From contig JBANSL010000004.1 in NCBI GenBank assembly GCA_037127255.1, positions 22,141,967 through 22,205,966 of the forward strand: 64,000 bases of DNA, given 5' to 3'. The DNA comes from Persicaria tinctoria. Its lineage: Eukaryota > Streptophyta > Magnoliopsida > Caryophyllales > Polygonaceae. Within the stretch, counting starts at the first letter, position 1, and every line of letters begins with the position of its first letter. Of this stretch, positions 52,119 to 62,904 are shown one piece after another. The notes under the pieces are model-generated. The model searched no databases and was not told where the DNA came from. It worked only from the letters and a program-made list of their open reading frames with translations. Position numbers and translations under genes: made by a program.

Positions 52119-53225
52119 CCATCATAGGAGCCTGGATTTAGCATCCTTCTTTGCCATCAAATATCTAAGAGCAACATGGTCAGTATGTCCAAAAACTTTA
52201 GATCCAACAAGATAAGAACGAAATTTTTCAAAAGCAAAGACCACAACCAAGAATCCCTTCTCTATTGTGGGGTAATTAGTTTGAACCACATCAAGAGTCA
52301 TGCTTGCATAGTAGATGGCATGCAGCTTCTTGTTCTTTCCCCTGTCCTAGAACTGCTCCAACGGCGTAATCGCTAGCATCGCACATGATTTCAAAAGGTA
52401 ATGACCAATCCGGCGATATAATGATTGGAGTAGAGATAAGGGCATCCTTCAACCTGTTGAAGGCTTCAAGACATTCACTAGAAAATTCAAACTTAACATC
52501 TTTCATAAGAAGATTAGTCAATGGTTTGGAAATTTTAGAAAAATCTTGAATAAATCTCCTATAAAATCCTGCATGACCAAGGAAACTCCTTATTTCTTTC
52601 ATGGATGAAGGTGGGGGCAATTTCTCCACTAGCTCCATCTTGGCCCTGTCCACCTCTATACCTTTCTTAGACACCTTGTGTCCTAGCACGATCCCTTCCC
52701 TTACCATAAAGTGACACTTTTCCCAGTTGAGAACCAAATTTTTCTCCTCACAACGCTTGAGTACTCTACGCAGGTTAGAAAGACAAATATCGAAAGAAGT
52801 GCCATAAACAGAGAAATCATTCATAAATACCTCGACTATGTCCTCTATCATGTCGGAGAAGATGCCCGTCATACACCTTTGAAAGGTGGCATGGGCATTG
52901 CAAAGTCCTAAGGGCATCCTCTTATATGCAAAAGTTCCATAGAGACAAGTGAAGGTGGTCTTTTCTAGATCCTCGGGATGAATAGGGACTTGCCAAAATC
53001 CAGAACATCCATTTAGGTAACAAAAGTAATCATGTTCAGCTAATCTTTTGAGTACCTGGTCAATGAGGGGGACCGGGAAATGATCCTTCCCGGTGGCAGT
53101 GCTGAGCTTTCTGTAATCAATGCACATCTGCCAACTGGTAGTGATTCGTTTAGCGACAAGCTCTCCCTTCTCATTCTCCTCAATAGTTATTCCACCCTTC
53201 TTAGGAACAAGCATACATCGATGAC
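52119..53225 (-). pseudogene. RE6 reverse transcriptase and RNase H start
   Basis: From [69 protein letters not shown] (the first Asp of the catalytic pair is Asn), LGHKVSKKGIEVDRAKMELV, then [15 protein letters not shown], after which the frame shifts near 52340. The N-terminal 100 residues of the pol segment seen in RE2 are missing; unrelated residues precede LVPKKGG. Inactive. Confidence 0.85.
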
Positions 53226-53818
53226 AACGCTGAGTTGGACACAAGGCTATACTGCTACTGAAAACCAGTTGAGTCAGAAACTTCAAACGAAAAATCAGCA
53301 CATACATGAGCTGAGGAACCAGTCGAAAACGGGTAAGTGGACTGGTCGAAATTGATAGGATTGGTAGATATCGACCTAGTCTTGTCAAAATTGACCTCTA
53401 GCATCGGAGTTTGGATGACTGGCTCAATATCGACAGGAGGAGTAATCGATATCGAGGAAGATTGGTCGATATCGACCAATATCTGGTCGATATCGACCAA
53501 TATCTGGTCGAAATCGACCAATATCTGGTCAAAGTTGACTTTCTTGTCTTCTGCTGTACCTGCTGGGAGAAAGGAACTCGATATCTGGTTAGAGTGGTCG
53601 ATATCTACTGAGTTCTAAAAACTTACCTGCTCTGGAGGGGTCAAAACCGACGACGAATGGTCGATATCGACCACTGTTTGGTCGAAATCGACTGAATCAT
53701 TGAGCTCAATCGATAGGGCGTCGTTGAAAACTTCCTCCTCGCTTGGGTATACAGCATGTAGTTCCTTCTCTAGATGTACTCCAACCTTTGTTAGGGCTTC
53801 CTCTTAAGTCAATGTATT
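53226..53818 (-). pseudogene. RE6 protease-RT linker, word-rich
   Basis: One minus frame, with a stop or two, encodes ILVDIDQ- and FDQT/DIDHS-type repeats from TCGATATCGACC and TCGAAATCGACC words at 53340-53690. No domain is recognised. PVDIEP, VVDIDHS and SISITPP are word-derived residues also seen in the gag-side linker. Confidence 0.65.
53462..53540. repeat. 21-bp tandem repeat made of one word
   Basis: Unit TGGTCGATATCGACCAATATC, three copies plus a partial fourth with decay; on the minus strand it codes for a 7-residue repeat (ILVDIDQ). Confidence 0.9.
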
Positions 53819-54331
53819 TCATGTAGGATTGGTGCAAGAGATAACATTTAATTTAGAATATATAGCTTTTATTTCCATTACCTCCTCTCTGTTAGGATTG
53901 AAGAAGTATTCAATAATCTCATCCCCAATGGTGAAGGTGAGAAGTCCCCTTTTCACGCTAATGTTGGCGTCGGCAGTTGCTACGAATGGTCTCCTAAGAA
54001 TGATAGGGCAAGCTGGATCTTCCGCCGTCTCTATTACAAGAAAATCTGTAAGGACAAAGAATTTACCAACTTTGACAGGAAGATCATCTACTATACATGT
54101 GGGGATTACCACTGTGTTGTTTGCCATACAGAGCTTGGCATCCACAGATTCCAGAGCGTCTATCTTCACCTTTGACCATACTGATAGGGGCATAATGCTT
54201 CCGCTCGCTCCTAAATCACATAGTGCCTTGAAGCGGTACTGGGAAAGTCCAAAGGTGATGGCGAACTTACCTTGATCAGGGTGCTTCTCAGGGAAATCCA
54301 TCTTCTTGCATTCACTGGAGATCTCTGTCAT
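53819..54331 (-). pseudogene. RE6 protease
   Basis: FAITFGLSQYRFKALCDLGA with catalytic D-L-G, VVIPTCIVDDLPVKVGKFFV, ACPIILRRPFVATADANISV (R for G in I-L-G-R-P), RGLLTFTIGDEIIEYFF, stop at 53819 within SCTNPT. Motifs are largely kept. Confidence 0.8.
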
Positions 54332-55246
54332 TGATCGCTTGTTGCTGAGGATTTACTTGAGGAATTTGACGTAGGTTGGCATCTCGTGAAGTACTTCTAT
54401 AAAAGGAATAGTAATATTTAGACTTTGGAGCAACTTCACAAAACATTTAAACTTACCGTCGGTTGGGTCTTTCAGCGCCTTGGAAGGGAATGGGAGCGTC
54501 TTCTTTGGTTTCGGAACCAAAACAGATGTCGGAGGTGATGCAGAGTAGTCAATATCGACAGGATGAGGCTCGATATCGACCTGGGACTGCTCGATGTCGA
54601 CTGGTTGGGTCGAAATCGAGTTTGCTGGTGTTGTAGGGTCAATATCGACCTGGGACTACTCAATATCGACAACTGTTTGGTCGATATCGACCTGGGTGTG
54701 GTCGAAATTGTCCTGTTGTCCAGTTGTGCTCTCTGCTTCTCCGATCTTTGGTTCATGCAATTTGTGACGGCTCCGTAGCTTTACAGCAGCGACATGTTCG
54801 TGCTGCCCCTTAGGATTTGGATCTGTATGCCCAAGGAGCTGCTCGGTCGGTTGTGGAATTTGTGCCGCGAGTTGACCCATTTGGGTCTCCATGTTCTTCT
54901 TTCAGATATCCAATTCTCCAAATTTCGTATTGATGTTTTGGAGCTGATTGTTGATGGCGCCATTGGCTTGCTTTCTTTCCACTTTCCAAGTGGCTTGCTT
55001 GCTTTCCACTTGCTTTCCACCATGTCGTGGAGCACGATATGGTGGGGGGTTCCTAGGGGCACCTTGGTTCCGTTGTGGCTGATATAACCTTTGGTCCCCC
55101 ATTTAGCGTCGAAGTTGGTGAGCCTTTCGATAGTAGGCCATGCCTCTGCTAGTGTCTGAGTCAGATACTCATATTGTGTGTATTGATTGTTCCTTTCCTT
55201 GGCGGCCAGATTAAGAGAATTGTAGAAAATCTCCTGAACGACGTAT
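54332..55246 (-). pseudogene. RE6 gag fragment
   Basis: It starts abruptly at 55246 with VVQEIFYNSLNLAAKERNNQ, lacking the gag N-terminus and capsid part. The zinc-knuckle stretch is also missing. QPQRNQGAPRNPPPYRAPRH, the coiled coil NTKFGELDI (then a stop) and METQMGQLAAQIP, KLRSRHKLHEPK, VDIDQ/VDIEQ linker from TCGATATCGACC words (54550-54710), then FVKLLQSLNITIPFIEVLHE. Two or three stops. Confidence 0.78.
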
Positions 55247-57071
55247 TATCGTAGGAGGAAATCGAGTTCAATAAATAAGAATATAAATCAAACCAGATTC
55301 GTGCCCACGCAAATGATTACAAGACTTCCTCCCGATGTAACAACAGGAAGTCATGATCGATCCTCGAGGAAGCTACTCAGTGGATCTCAGGCAGCGACAA
55401 ATCTCACGTTGATTTCGACCTCAAGGGACCACTTGATATCGACCAAGGTAGTCGATTCTGGGCACTTCTACAGACGTTAGGCAATACCGACCAGAGGCAC
55501 TTGATATCGACCAATTCCTCGAAATCGACCCGTACTTGCAGAGATACAGATGAGCAGCGATCTTTCGGGATCGGGAATCATAAGTTGATATCGACCAGTA
55601 AGTGGTCGAAATGGAGCAGATACAGAAACGTAAATAAAAGACAAAGCTTCGCAGATTTCGGAACAAACTATGTATGAAAGAATCTTCCAAGATCGGGGTT
55701 TGAAACGACAATAACCAAACATGCATAAGGCAAGATAAAAAGGAATAATTATGCAATCACATCAAAAGATTAAGCTTTCGCCTTTTCCAACAATTAGACA
55801 ACTCTTTCAAGAAACCCTAATTGTATCTACCAATTTTAAGTTTATAATCCAATTTGTTATCTTGAATCTCTATTAAATAGGTAATAAACATATGAAAGGC
55901 AGTGGATGATCAAAGCACAATAAAGATCAAATCTTTACCTCAAGCACGCTTGGCTATCGTCGGGCTAACCCCAACCCTAGAAGTAGGTGGACTACTCGCT
56001 CTTCATCGCAAGGAAAGATATTAATTATAAAAGAGGACTAAATTGCATTAATAAACTAAAATAGAGCTTACAACCGATTGGAGCCAAATCCGCTCTCGCA
56101 GGACAAACCACTCTCGGCCTCCTCTTTCTCTCTCCTACTCGCTCTCTCTTCTCCTCTCTAGAATTGAATGAATGAAAAAGTAGCCCCATGGGCTTTATTT
56201 ATAGGTCTTAATCCCTGTTATCCAAGGTAAGGAAAGTCTATTTAATCCTAAAGATATAAATTCTACATGGAAATAAATAAATCTAATATAGGTAAACAAG
56301 ATAAATCCTATAGGGTAGGTAATTAAATGTGTTCCACTCTTAGGATAGATAAAGAGATAAAAAATAAAATATCTAAAGTCTTCATGGTCAAAGAGTCTTC
56401 TCTTGGAATCTTCATCTCGGAATCCGGATAGACTCGGAATCGACCTTGACTTCGTCACTAGCAGTTGGTCGATATCGACCAAGGTTGGTTGATATCGAGC
56501 TATCTTCTCGGCATCTCTTCAGCTCACTCGATCTCGGCTCCTAGAGGAATATGAAGTGCTTGTTTGGTCGATATCGACCATAGTGACCAATATCGAGGTG
56601 TCTTCTTCTCTGCTGGTCATCTCGAGTCGATCTGGAGATTTTCGACCACAATCTGGTCGATATCGAGTAGGTGTGGTCGATGTTGACCACTTTCTCAGCA
56701 TCCTGCTTTGTTTTAGAAACGCACTTTTGCGAGTCCTCGTTTGTCGGATTGACGCATATGAGTATGCGTGGGAAAGCTCTTTTCAAGGGATACAACATTC
56801 ATGAAGACACCAGAGCTTGATTCAGAATGGTGAATGGCGAAAAGTGGGCTTTCCTCTAGATGCACCATCATTGGCTTCTTCATGACTTTCCTTTAAGCTC
56901 CAAAGTGCGTCCGATTTCTGCGAAATTAAACAGAAACTAGTGTAGACTCCATAATTTGGCAAATAAGCATAAAATACATAGATTCTATACTATTCTAACC
57001 CGAATGTATGAAATGTATACATAAATCGATATAAAAGTCATTATAAAACATGGCACAAAACATAGACATCA
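55247..57071 (-). repeat. LTR between RE7 and RE6
   Basis: Minus strand TGATGTCTATG (57071) to CGATTTCCTCC near 55250. TATA box as TTTATTTATAGG at about 56204, leader hairpin at 55962-55977, TCGATATCGACC words at 55440-55620 and 56465-56690. The end that should carry CAACA before a PBS is cut off. Confidence 0.78.
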
Positions 57072-58857
57072 AATCACCACATACTTAAGATTGCTTGTCC
57101 CCAAGCAATAACTTGGATGGTCATACAGGGGAAGAAACAAAAACTCTCAACATCATAGATTCATTCTTATATTTCCCTGCACTTAATTACCATCATCGAA
57201 AAGGTACTAATGCTACAAATCTATACATATGCAATAAAAGGAACATCTACTCACAAAAGGAGGGTTATGCAAAAACAATTCATGTGATAAAGCAACAATA
57301 ATCGAGAGGACTTTAATTTAAGCTCAATAAGAGGTAGATTTGGTAAAAGGCTAAAGGTGGGATATTTTTGGCAATGTGCTGCTAATAATCCGGGGAAATG
57401 GAGTAGTTTCCAAATTGAATTTCCACATGCCTTCTTCCTTTGATTTCTCAACTTCCACTCTTACGCTTGATGCTTTTTTCAATATTATGCATTTACCTCT
57501 CTAACCTCAGCACTGCCTTCTCGCGATTCATAAACATGAGTGTCCTGAATAGTCCCGGATACTTAGTGCTTTTGGACTCCTCACCTATGTGTCCCATCTC
57601 GCCCAATAATTATCTCAGCGAGCAGGGTCGATCTACCTTTATCTCCCGAGGTTACCGGATTTTCTTTCACTCATTAAATTTTCCATATATTTCAAACATT
57701 CTTGCCAAACTCCAATAATGATAATAACAACACGACAACCATATAGCAATCTACATAATGTAACATCATTCTCAACATAATCCCCGGATAAGAAATAAGG
57801 TAAAGAATGAGCAATATTAAGATCATGTGGAGCAATATATGAAATAAGGTGTAATATGGCTTTTGTGATGGATAAGCATAGGTAAGGCTAGGAATATAAC
57901 AATAAGCATTATATGGAAATATAAATTCCTCCATCCTCTTATCATGCAACATCAAATTTTACCCCTTTTCATGGGTTTCAAGAAAAATATGCACTTCATT
58001 GTGACTTTCCTTTACTAAGCAATTTCATGTTATATCTCTAATGAATCAAATTTTGCATCGACGAGTTTTATTAAAGCTTCCATGACTCTATTTCTTTAAA
58101 CAATTTACAAGCTTTTGGACATGTCTCATAAAACTTTGAGTTTAGCGATTAAGCACAAAAATAAAAAATTCACTCAAAATTCACCATATAAAATAATGAT
58201 AATGAGCTTTTCCCCCACCCCATACTTATAATATACAGTGTCCCCACTGTATGAAAACAAAAGAAGATAAGGGTAAAGGAAGGAACTCACCGAATAACGT
58301 GATGTAGGGTCGAAATAGGGTTGCAGTAGATTGCCAAAAGTCGATATCGACTAGGTGGTGCTCGATATCAACCGCAATTTATCAGATTCCAAGTGTGATC
58401 AGCTGGTCCAAATCTGGTGGATTTGGTCGATATCGACCTATGCACTCAATATCGAGTACTTTTGGTCAAAATCGACCTGCTTCCTTTCTCTGCTTCTGGT
58501 CAAAGTCTGCCTCAGGGGTCGATATCGACTAGTATTGGTCGATATCGACCAGGTTGCCTCGATAGTTTCAGTCGATCCCCATGTTTTCAACCTGTAAAAT
58601 AGTTAGTTTTCGCACGCAGACAAGATTTCCCACATGAAGTACAAAAATAAAAACCAAAACCAAAACTAAAACCATATGTATCAAAGTCCTAGAATTTAAA
58701 AGTTTTATGTACATACTCTAGATTTTAGAGTCGCTAGGTCGACTTCTCCGCTTGTGCTTAGGTACCCTCAATGTTGGGCCCTCTTGTGCCTGGATCATCT
58801 AGGTCCTGGTTATAATATGCAAGCTCAGCTTATAGGTAGTTGCTTGCATAGAGTCCT
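57072..58857 (-). other. RE7 3' noncoding region
   Basis: AT-rich, no gene. The PPT-like motif adjoins the LTR (57072-57090, AAGTATGTGG) and recurs at 58209-58228 (TATAAGTATGGGGTGGGGG). Words TCGATATCGACC lie at 58335-58570. It aligns with RE4 28809-30272 over much of its length. Confidence 0.7.
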
Positions 58858-59562
58858 TTAGCTTCCTTTTTTTTTTCCAGTTCTAACCCTGCGCAGGTTA
58901 GCTCTCCACGGGGCCTTGTCTCCTCTAATATTCTTATCAAATTTCTTAACACACGGAGGAGAAGTAGAGATCATACCTAAACTTACCTTTTCTTGCCCAA
59001 AACAGAAATCTTTGGGCTTAGGGTAAGTCGATATCGAGTAGAAATGGTCGACGTCGAGTACAGGGACCCCATACTTAGGCTCTTGGCAAGTGTGCAGCTC
59101 ACCCCCGTGGTCGCTTATGCTCTTCACCTTCAGCCATGTAATTTCCTCCTTTGTAGGACCAAAAGTGAAATCTATGACCTCATCACCTATCGTGAAGGTG
59201 AGCAATCGCTTCCGGATGCTGATCTTGGCATATGCAGTAGATAGAAAAGGTCTACCAAGAATAATAGGGCAATTAAGATCTTCCACACAATCTATAACAA
59301 GGAAATCAGCGGGAATATAGAACTTACCAACCTGGACAGGGACATTATCAACCATACCTGTAGGGGTGACAACTGTATTGTTTGCCATGTATAGTTTGGC
59401 ATCCACATGCTCTATTGATCCTATCTTTACCTTTCGCCAGATTGATAGGGGCATGATGCTCACTCTTGCACCTAGATCACACAATGCCTCATATTTAAAT
59501 TGTCCAAATCCCACAATAATAGAAAACTTTCCAGGGTCAGGTCTCTTCTCAGGAAAGTCCAT
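58858..59562 (-). pseudogene. RE7 protease with degenerate tail
   Basis: Open for 234 codons. FSIIVGFGQFKYEALCDLGA (D-L-G kept), RVSIMPLSIWRKVKIGSIEH, CPIILGRPFLSTAYAKISIR, LLTFTIGDEVIDFTFGPTKE, then EPKYGVPVLDVDHFYSIS and VSLGMISTSPPCVKKF. The last part lines up with the linker end of RE4/RE5 (KYGV..., VSQGMD...), but the CTD-like domain after it is replaced by a short basic tail ending KKKGS. It looks like the same gag-protease-CTD plan after loss of the domain. Confidence 0.75.
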
Positions 59563-60065
59563 CCTTTTGCAGTCGCCGGCGATTTAAGTGATTGATCACT
59601 TGTTGCTAAGGATTTCTTTGAGGAACTTGACATATGCAGGCATCTCCAGAAGAGCTTCTGTAAAAAGGAATGGAAATATTTAGTTCCTGAAGCATCTTAA
59701 CAAAACGTTTAAACTTATCTACGGTGGGATCTTTTAGTGCCTTAGAAGAGAAAGGGAGCGTCTTCTTTGGTTTTGGAGTGGAATCAGCTGTCGGAGGCGC
59801 TGTAGAAGAGGCAATATCGACTGGAGGCTGCTCGATATCGACCATATATTGGTCGATATCGGCCTGATATTGGTTGATTTTGACTCTTGGGGTCGGAATC
59901 GGGTTGGCTGGAGTAGTAGGGTCAATATCGACCTGATGGTGGTCGATATCAACCCGTACTTGGTCGATATCGACCTGTTGTCTAGTTCCGTCATTTTGTT
60001 CTCTGACTTCTGGTTCATGCAGTTCGCGACAGCTCTTGAGCTTTAAAGGAGTGACGTGTCCGTAT
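59563..60065 (-). pseudogene. RE7 gag C-terminal fragment
   Basis: A coil-adjacent piece with KLKSCRELHEPEV, linker residues from TCGATATCGACC words (59815-59980), KPKKTLPFSSKALKDPTVDK, FKRFVKMLQELNISIPF, then a frameshift and stop near 59590. Upstream gag is absent. Confidence 0.72.
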
Positions 60066-60865
60066 TGCCCCTACTCGAGTACCTGCACAGGAGAAGCTAC
60101 AGCGATCTGGGATCGAGGATCGGTAACTCAATATCAACACGAGTTAGTCGATATCAAGGAGGACAGTAACTTAAAATGAAAGAAAGTAAAGACAAGGCTT
60201 TGGGAATTCGAAATAAACTATGTATGTAAGAAAACTTTCAAGATTGGGGTTTGCGACAACGATAACCAAGCATGCAAAAGGCAAGAATAAAACAGATAAT
60301 CATGTAAATTGCATCAAAGGACCAAGATTTTGCCTTTTCTAACAATTAGACAACTCTTTCAAGAAACCCTAATTGTGTCTACTGATTTTATATTTACAAT
60401 CCAAGTTCTTAGCATGGACCTCCTATTAATGGGTAATAAACATATAACAAGTAGCAGATGCTTAAAACATGATAAAAGTCAGATCTTTACCTCAAGCACG
60501 CAGGGCTATCGTTGGGCTCGCCCCAACCCTAGAAGTAGGTGGACTACTCGCGCTTCATCGCATTCGCAGACATTGATTGAAAGGAAATAACTACTTGCAT
60601 TAACCAAACTGAAGAAAGTATAAACCGAACAAAGCCAGATCACTTTCGCACCTTTGCTACACTCGGCATCTCTTTCTCTCTCTACTACTACTTCTCCTAC
60701 TGAAATTGAATGCTTTGAAATCAGCCCCATGGGCTTTATTTATAGGATTCTAATCTTTGCTAATTAAGGATATAATTCTCTATCTATATCTAAATCTTTA
60801 TATCTAAAAGCTTAAAGATAAATAAATGGAATAACATAAATAAATCCAAAAAGGAAATTATATCT
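60066..60865 (-). repeat. RE7 5' LTR, partial
   Basis: Aligns with 55530-56260 of the other LTR; hairpin at 60514-60529, TATA at about 60735 (plus strand TTTATTTATAGG). The inner end is lost by deletion and the outer end by insertion of RE8 at 60866. Confidence 0.75.
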
Positions 60866-61878
60866 TGTTGTGAGCTGAATCTGCCATGTTTTACAGTAAC
60901 TTTTATATCATTTTCTTCATACATTTCATGCATTTGGGCTAGAATAGTACAGAATCTATGTAGTTTATGTTTTTTTGCCTAATTATGGAATCTACACTAG
61001 TTTCTGTTTGAATTCACAGAATTCGAGGTAATTTACAGTAGTTTTGAGAAAGGTTGGAAAAGCTCGGAAATCAACTACAGAAGTCCAAAGTCAAAGGACT
61101 ACAGAACCAAGACAAATCAAGCTGGAAACCCAGAGTTACTCGATATTGAGTTATTTTACTTGATATCGATAAAAGTGTCCTGGCAGTGGTGATCGACTAA
61201 GGCCATATCGAGAAGCTGAGCGCCAGAGCCAACCCGACTCCACAAGTTTACTCGATATCGAGTAAGTTACTTGATATTGACAACTTCCTCAACCTATGCC
61301 CGGAGTCGAGGAGATGTGCCAAGTCGAGAAGCCGAGGACCCGGAGACGCCGAGCACACTTTACTCGATATCGAAAAAAGTTGTCGATATCGACAAGATCT
61401 GCACCACCTGTTCGAGCCAATACCGAGGAGAATCTACTCGACCAAGCCCAGCAACACGGAAGTCGACACAAGCTTACTGGATATCGACTAAACTTGTCGA
61501 TATCGAGGACCCTAGATCACCTGACCGAGCCTGATCGAGCAGCAGCAACCCGACATGCCAAGACAGCCGTAGTCGACGACACACTTTACTCGATATCGAG
61601 TAGTGCTTGTCGATATCGAGGAGATCTTTCTGGAGACGCGTTACGCGGTGTTCTATCTGTGTCGGTTTGGTTTTCCTTGGGGACGAAGGAGTCCGAGTTT
61701 TGCCGAGATCTATCAATATCTATCAAGACCTATCAACACATGGAAGATTTACCTATTTTAGATATAATTTCCCTTTTTTTATTTAATTCTTTTTATCCAT
61801 TTATTTATCTTAAAGAAAGTAGATAATTAGATTTAGATATAGATAGACTTTCTTACCTAGAATAGCTAGGGAATGAAG

Positions 61879-61890
61879 GCTATAAATAAA
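61879..61890 (+). promoter_or_regulatory. TATA box of the RE8 LTR promoter
   Basis: GCTATAAATAAA inside GAATGAAGGCTATAAATAAA, at the same place as in RE4 and RE5. Confidence 0.75.
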
Positions 61891-62053
61891 GCCTTAGGGG
61901 CTGGTTTTTAATCATTCAATTTCAGAGACAATTAGTTACATAAAGAGAGAAGGAGAAGAGGTTGTAAGTGTGAGTTTATTTAATGCAAGTTAGTTCTTTT
62001 TCATCAAAGATGTCTGCTATTGCGATGAAGAGCGAGTAGTCCACCCACTTCTA

Positions 62054-62069
62054 GGGCTGGGGTGAGCCC
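62054..62069 (+). promoter_or_regulatory. Conserved leader hairpin (RE8)
   Basis: GGGCT-GGGGTG-AGCCC within a block conserved in RE3, RE4, RE5, RE7 and RE8, about 175 bp after the TATA box. Confidence 0.5.
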
Positions 62070-62823
62070 GACGGTAGTTATGTAAGGTGATGCTGTAAAA
62101 GTACAATCTTTTTATGCAATTCGTCTTCTATCCCTATGAGCATGATTCTTTTGCGAAAGTTGAAGGTAATCCTTGTTTGTGTTATTGAAGCGAAAGTGAT
62201 CTTAATGCAACTTGGATTAATCATGTGAAAAAGGGTTAGTAACAATTAGGGTTTATGCGAAAGCCTCCATATTCCTATTTGTTAATGACGAATGTTATTT
62301 GATGGAAAGCATGATCTTTTATGCCTCTATGTGTTACTTTGCATGGTTATCGTTGTGGTGTTGATACCCTGGCTTTGGAAGTACTTTAGTTTATTGGTTT
62401 ATTTCACCAAAATCTGAGATTTTGTGTTCGAAGTTTGCACTTTTTAAAGTTACTGTCTTTTACTCGATCTCGGGAAAGTTTAGTCGATATCGAGTTGGTT
62501 GTACTCGATATCGAGTAGGATTTTACTCGACATTGTGTTTTTCTGGGTTTCTGTTGCTGATGGTCGACTTCTGTTTCTGTTGTCGACATAGCTGTTGTCG
62601 ATATCGACCGATTCTGTTGCTTTACTTTATTTTTTACTTTGCTTTGTTATTTATGTCTGTCTTTGAGATTTACAGCTGCCTGAGATCCGCTGACACGCTT
62701 CCTCGTGGATCGATCCTGACTTCTCACTGCTACATAGGGAGGGAGTCTTGTAATCACTTGCGTGGGCATAATCTGGTTTGATTTATATTTTATATTTTGA
62801 ACTCGATTTCCTCCACCAACAAA

Positions 62824-62842
62824 TTGGCGTTGTTGTCGGGGA
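62824..62842 (+). other. Primer binding site, tRNA-Asp type (RE8)
   Basis: TTGGCGTTGTTGTCGGGGA, two differences from the consensus (C to T each), two bases after the LTR end. Confidence 0.88.
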
Positions 62843-62904
62843 AGCAATCATTCGCGCCTTAGGTAGTCAGATCTCACTTTTCTTTTGTGTTACTTTGCAG
62901 GTAT

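Larger units (their letters stand above)
50872..55246 (-). mobile_element. RE6: broken Athila-like element, minus strand
   Basis: On the minus strand: gag fragment, protease, word-rich linker, RT, RNase H, integrase, 3' noncoding. It is close to RE2 over the RT-to-3' part and, unlike RE3-5, has RT downstream of protease, so it is a remnant of an autonomous family with TCGATATCGA words. Several internal deletions occur: the N-terminal part of RT, the integrase zinc finger, and the region between integrase core and CTD. Its gag abuts LTR sequence at 55247 without a PBS. Confidence 0.8.
55247..60865 (-). mobile_element. RE7: non-autonomous Athila/Tat-like element, broken
   Basis: On the minus strand: a 5' LTR piece (60066-60865, interrupted on the right by RE8), a gag fragment, protease, short degenerate tail, 3' noncoding and 3' LTR (55247-57071). 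PBS and gag N-terminus are missing: gag sequence joins LTR sequence near 60066. The 3' LTR touches the RE6 gag fragment directly, so LTR and RE6 may also be read as parts of one rearranged element. Confidence 0.7.
60866..62821 (+). repeat. RE8 5' LTR (1956 bp)
   Basis: TGTTGTGAGCTGAATCTGCC, as in RE4 and RE5, to CTCCACCAACA. TATA box at 61879-61890, leader hairpin at 62054-62069. TCGATATCGA words occur at 61140-61620 and again at 62460-62610. Confidence 0.9.

Noticed and set aside
53462..53540. CRISPR-like array of short palindromic repeats with spacers
   Set aside because: The period of 21 bp leaves no unique spacers, the repeats encode a linker peptide, and the context is a plant retroelement.
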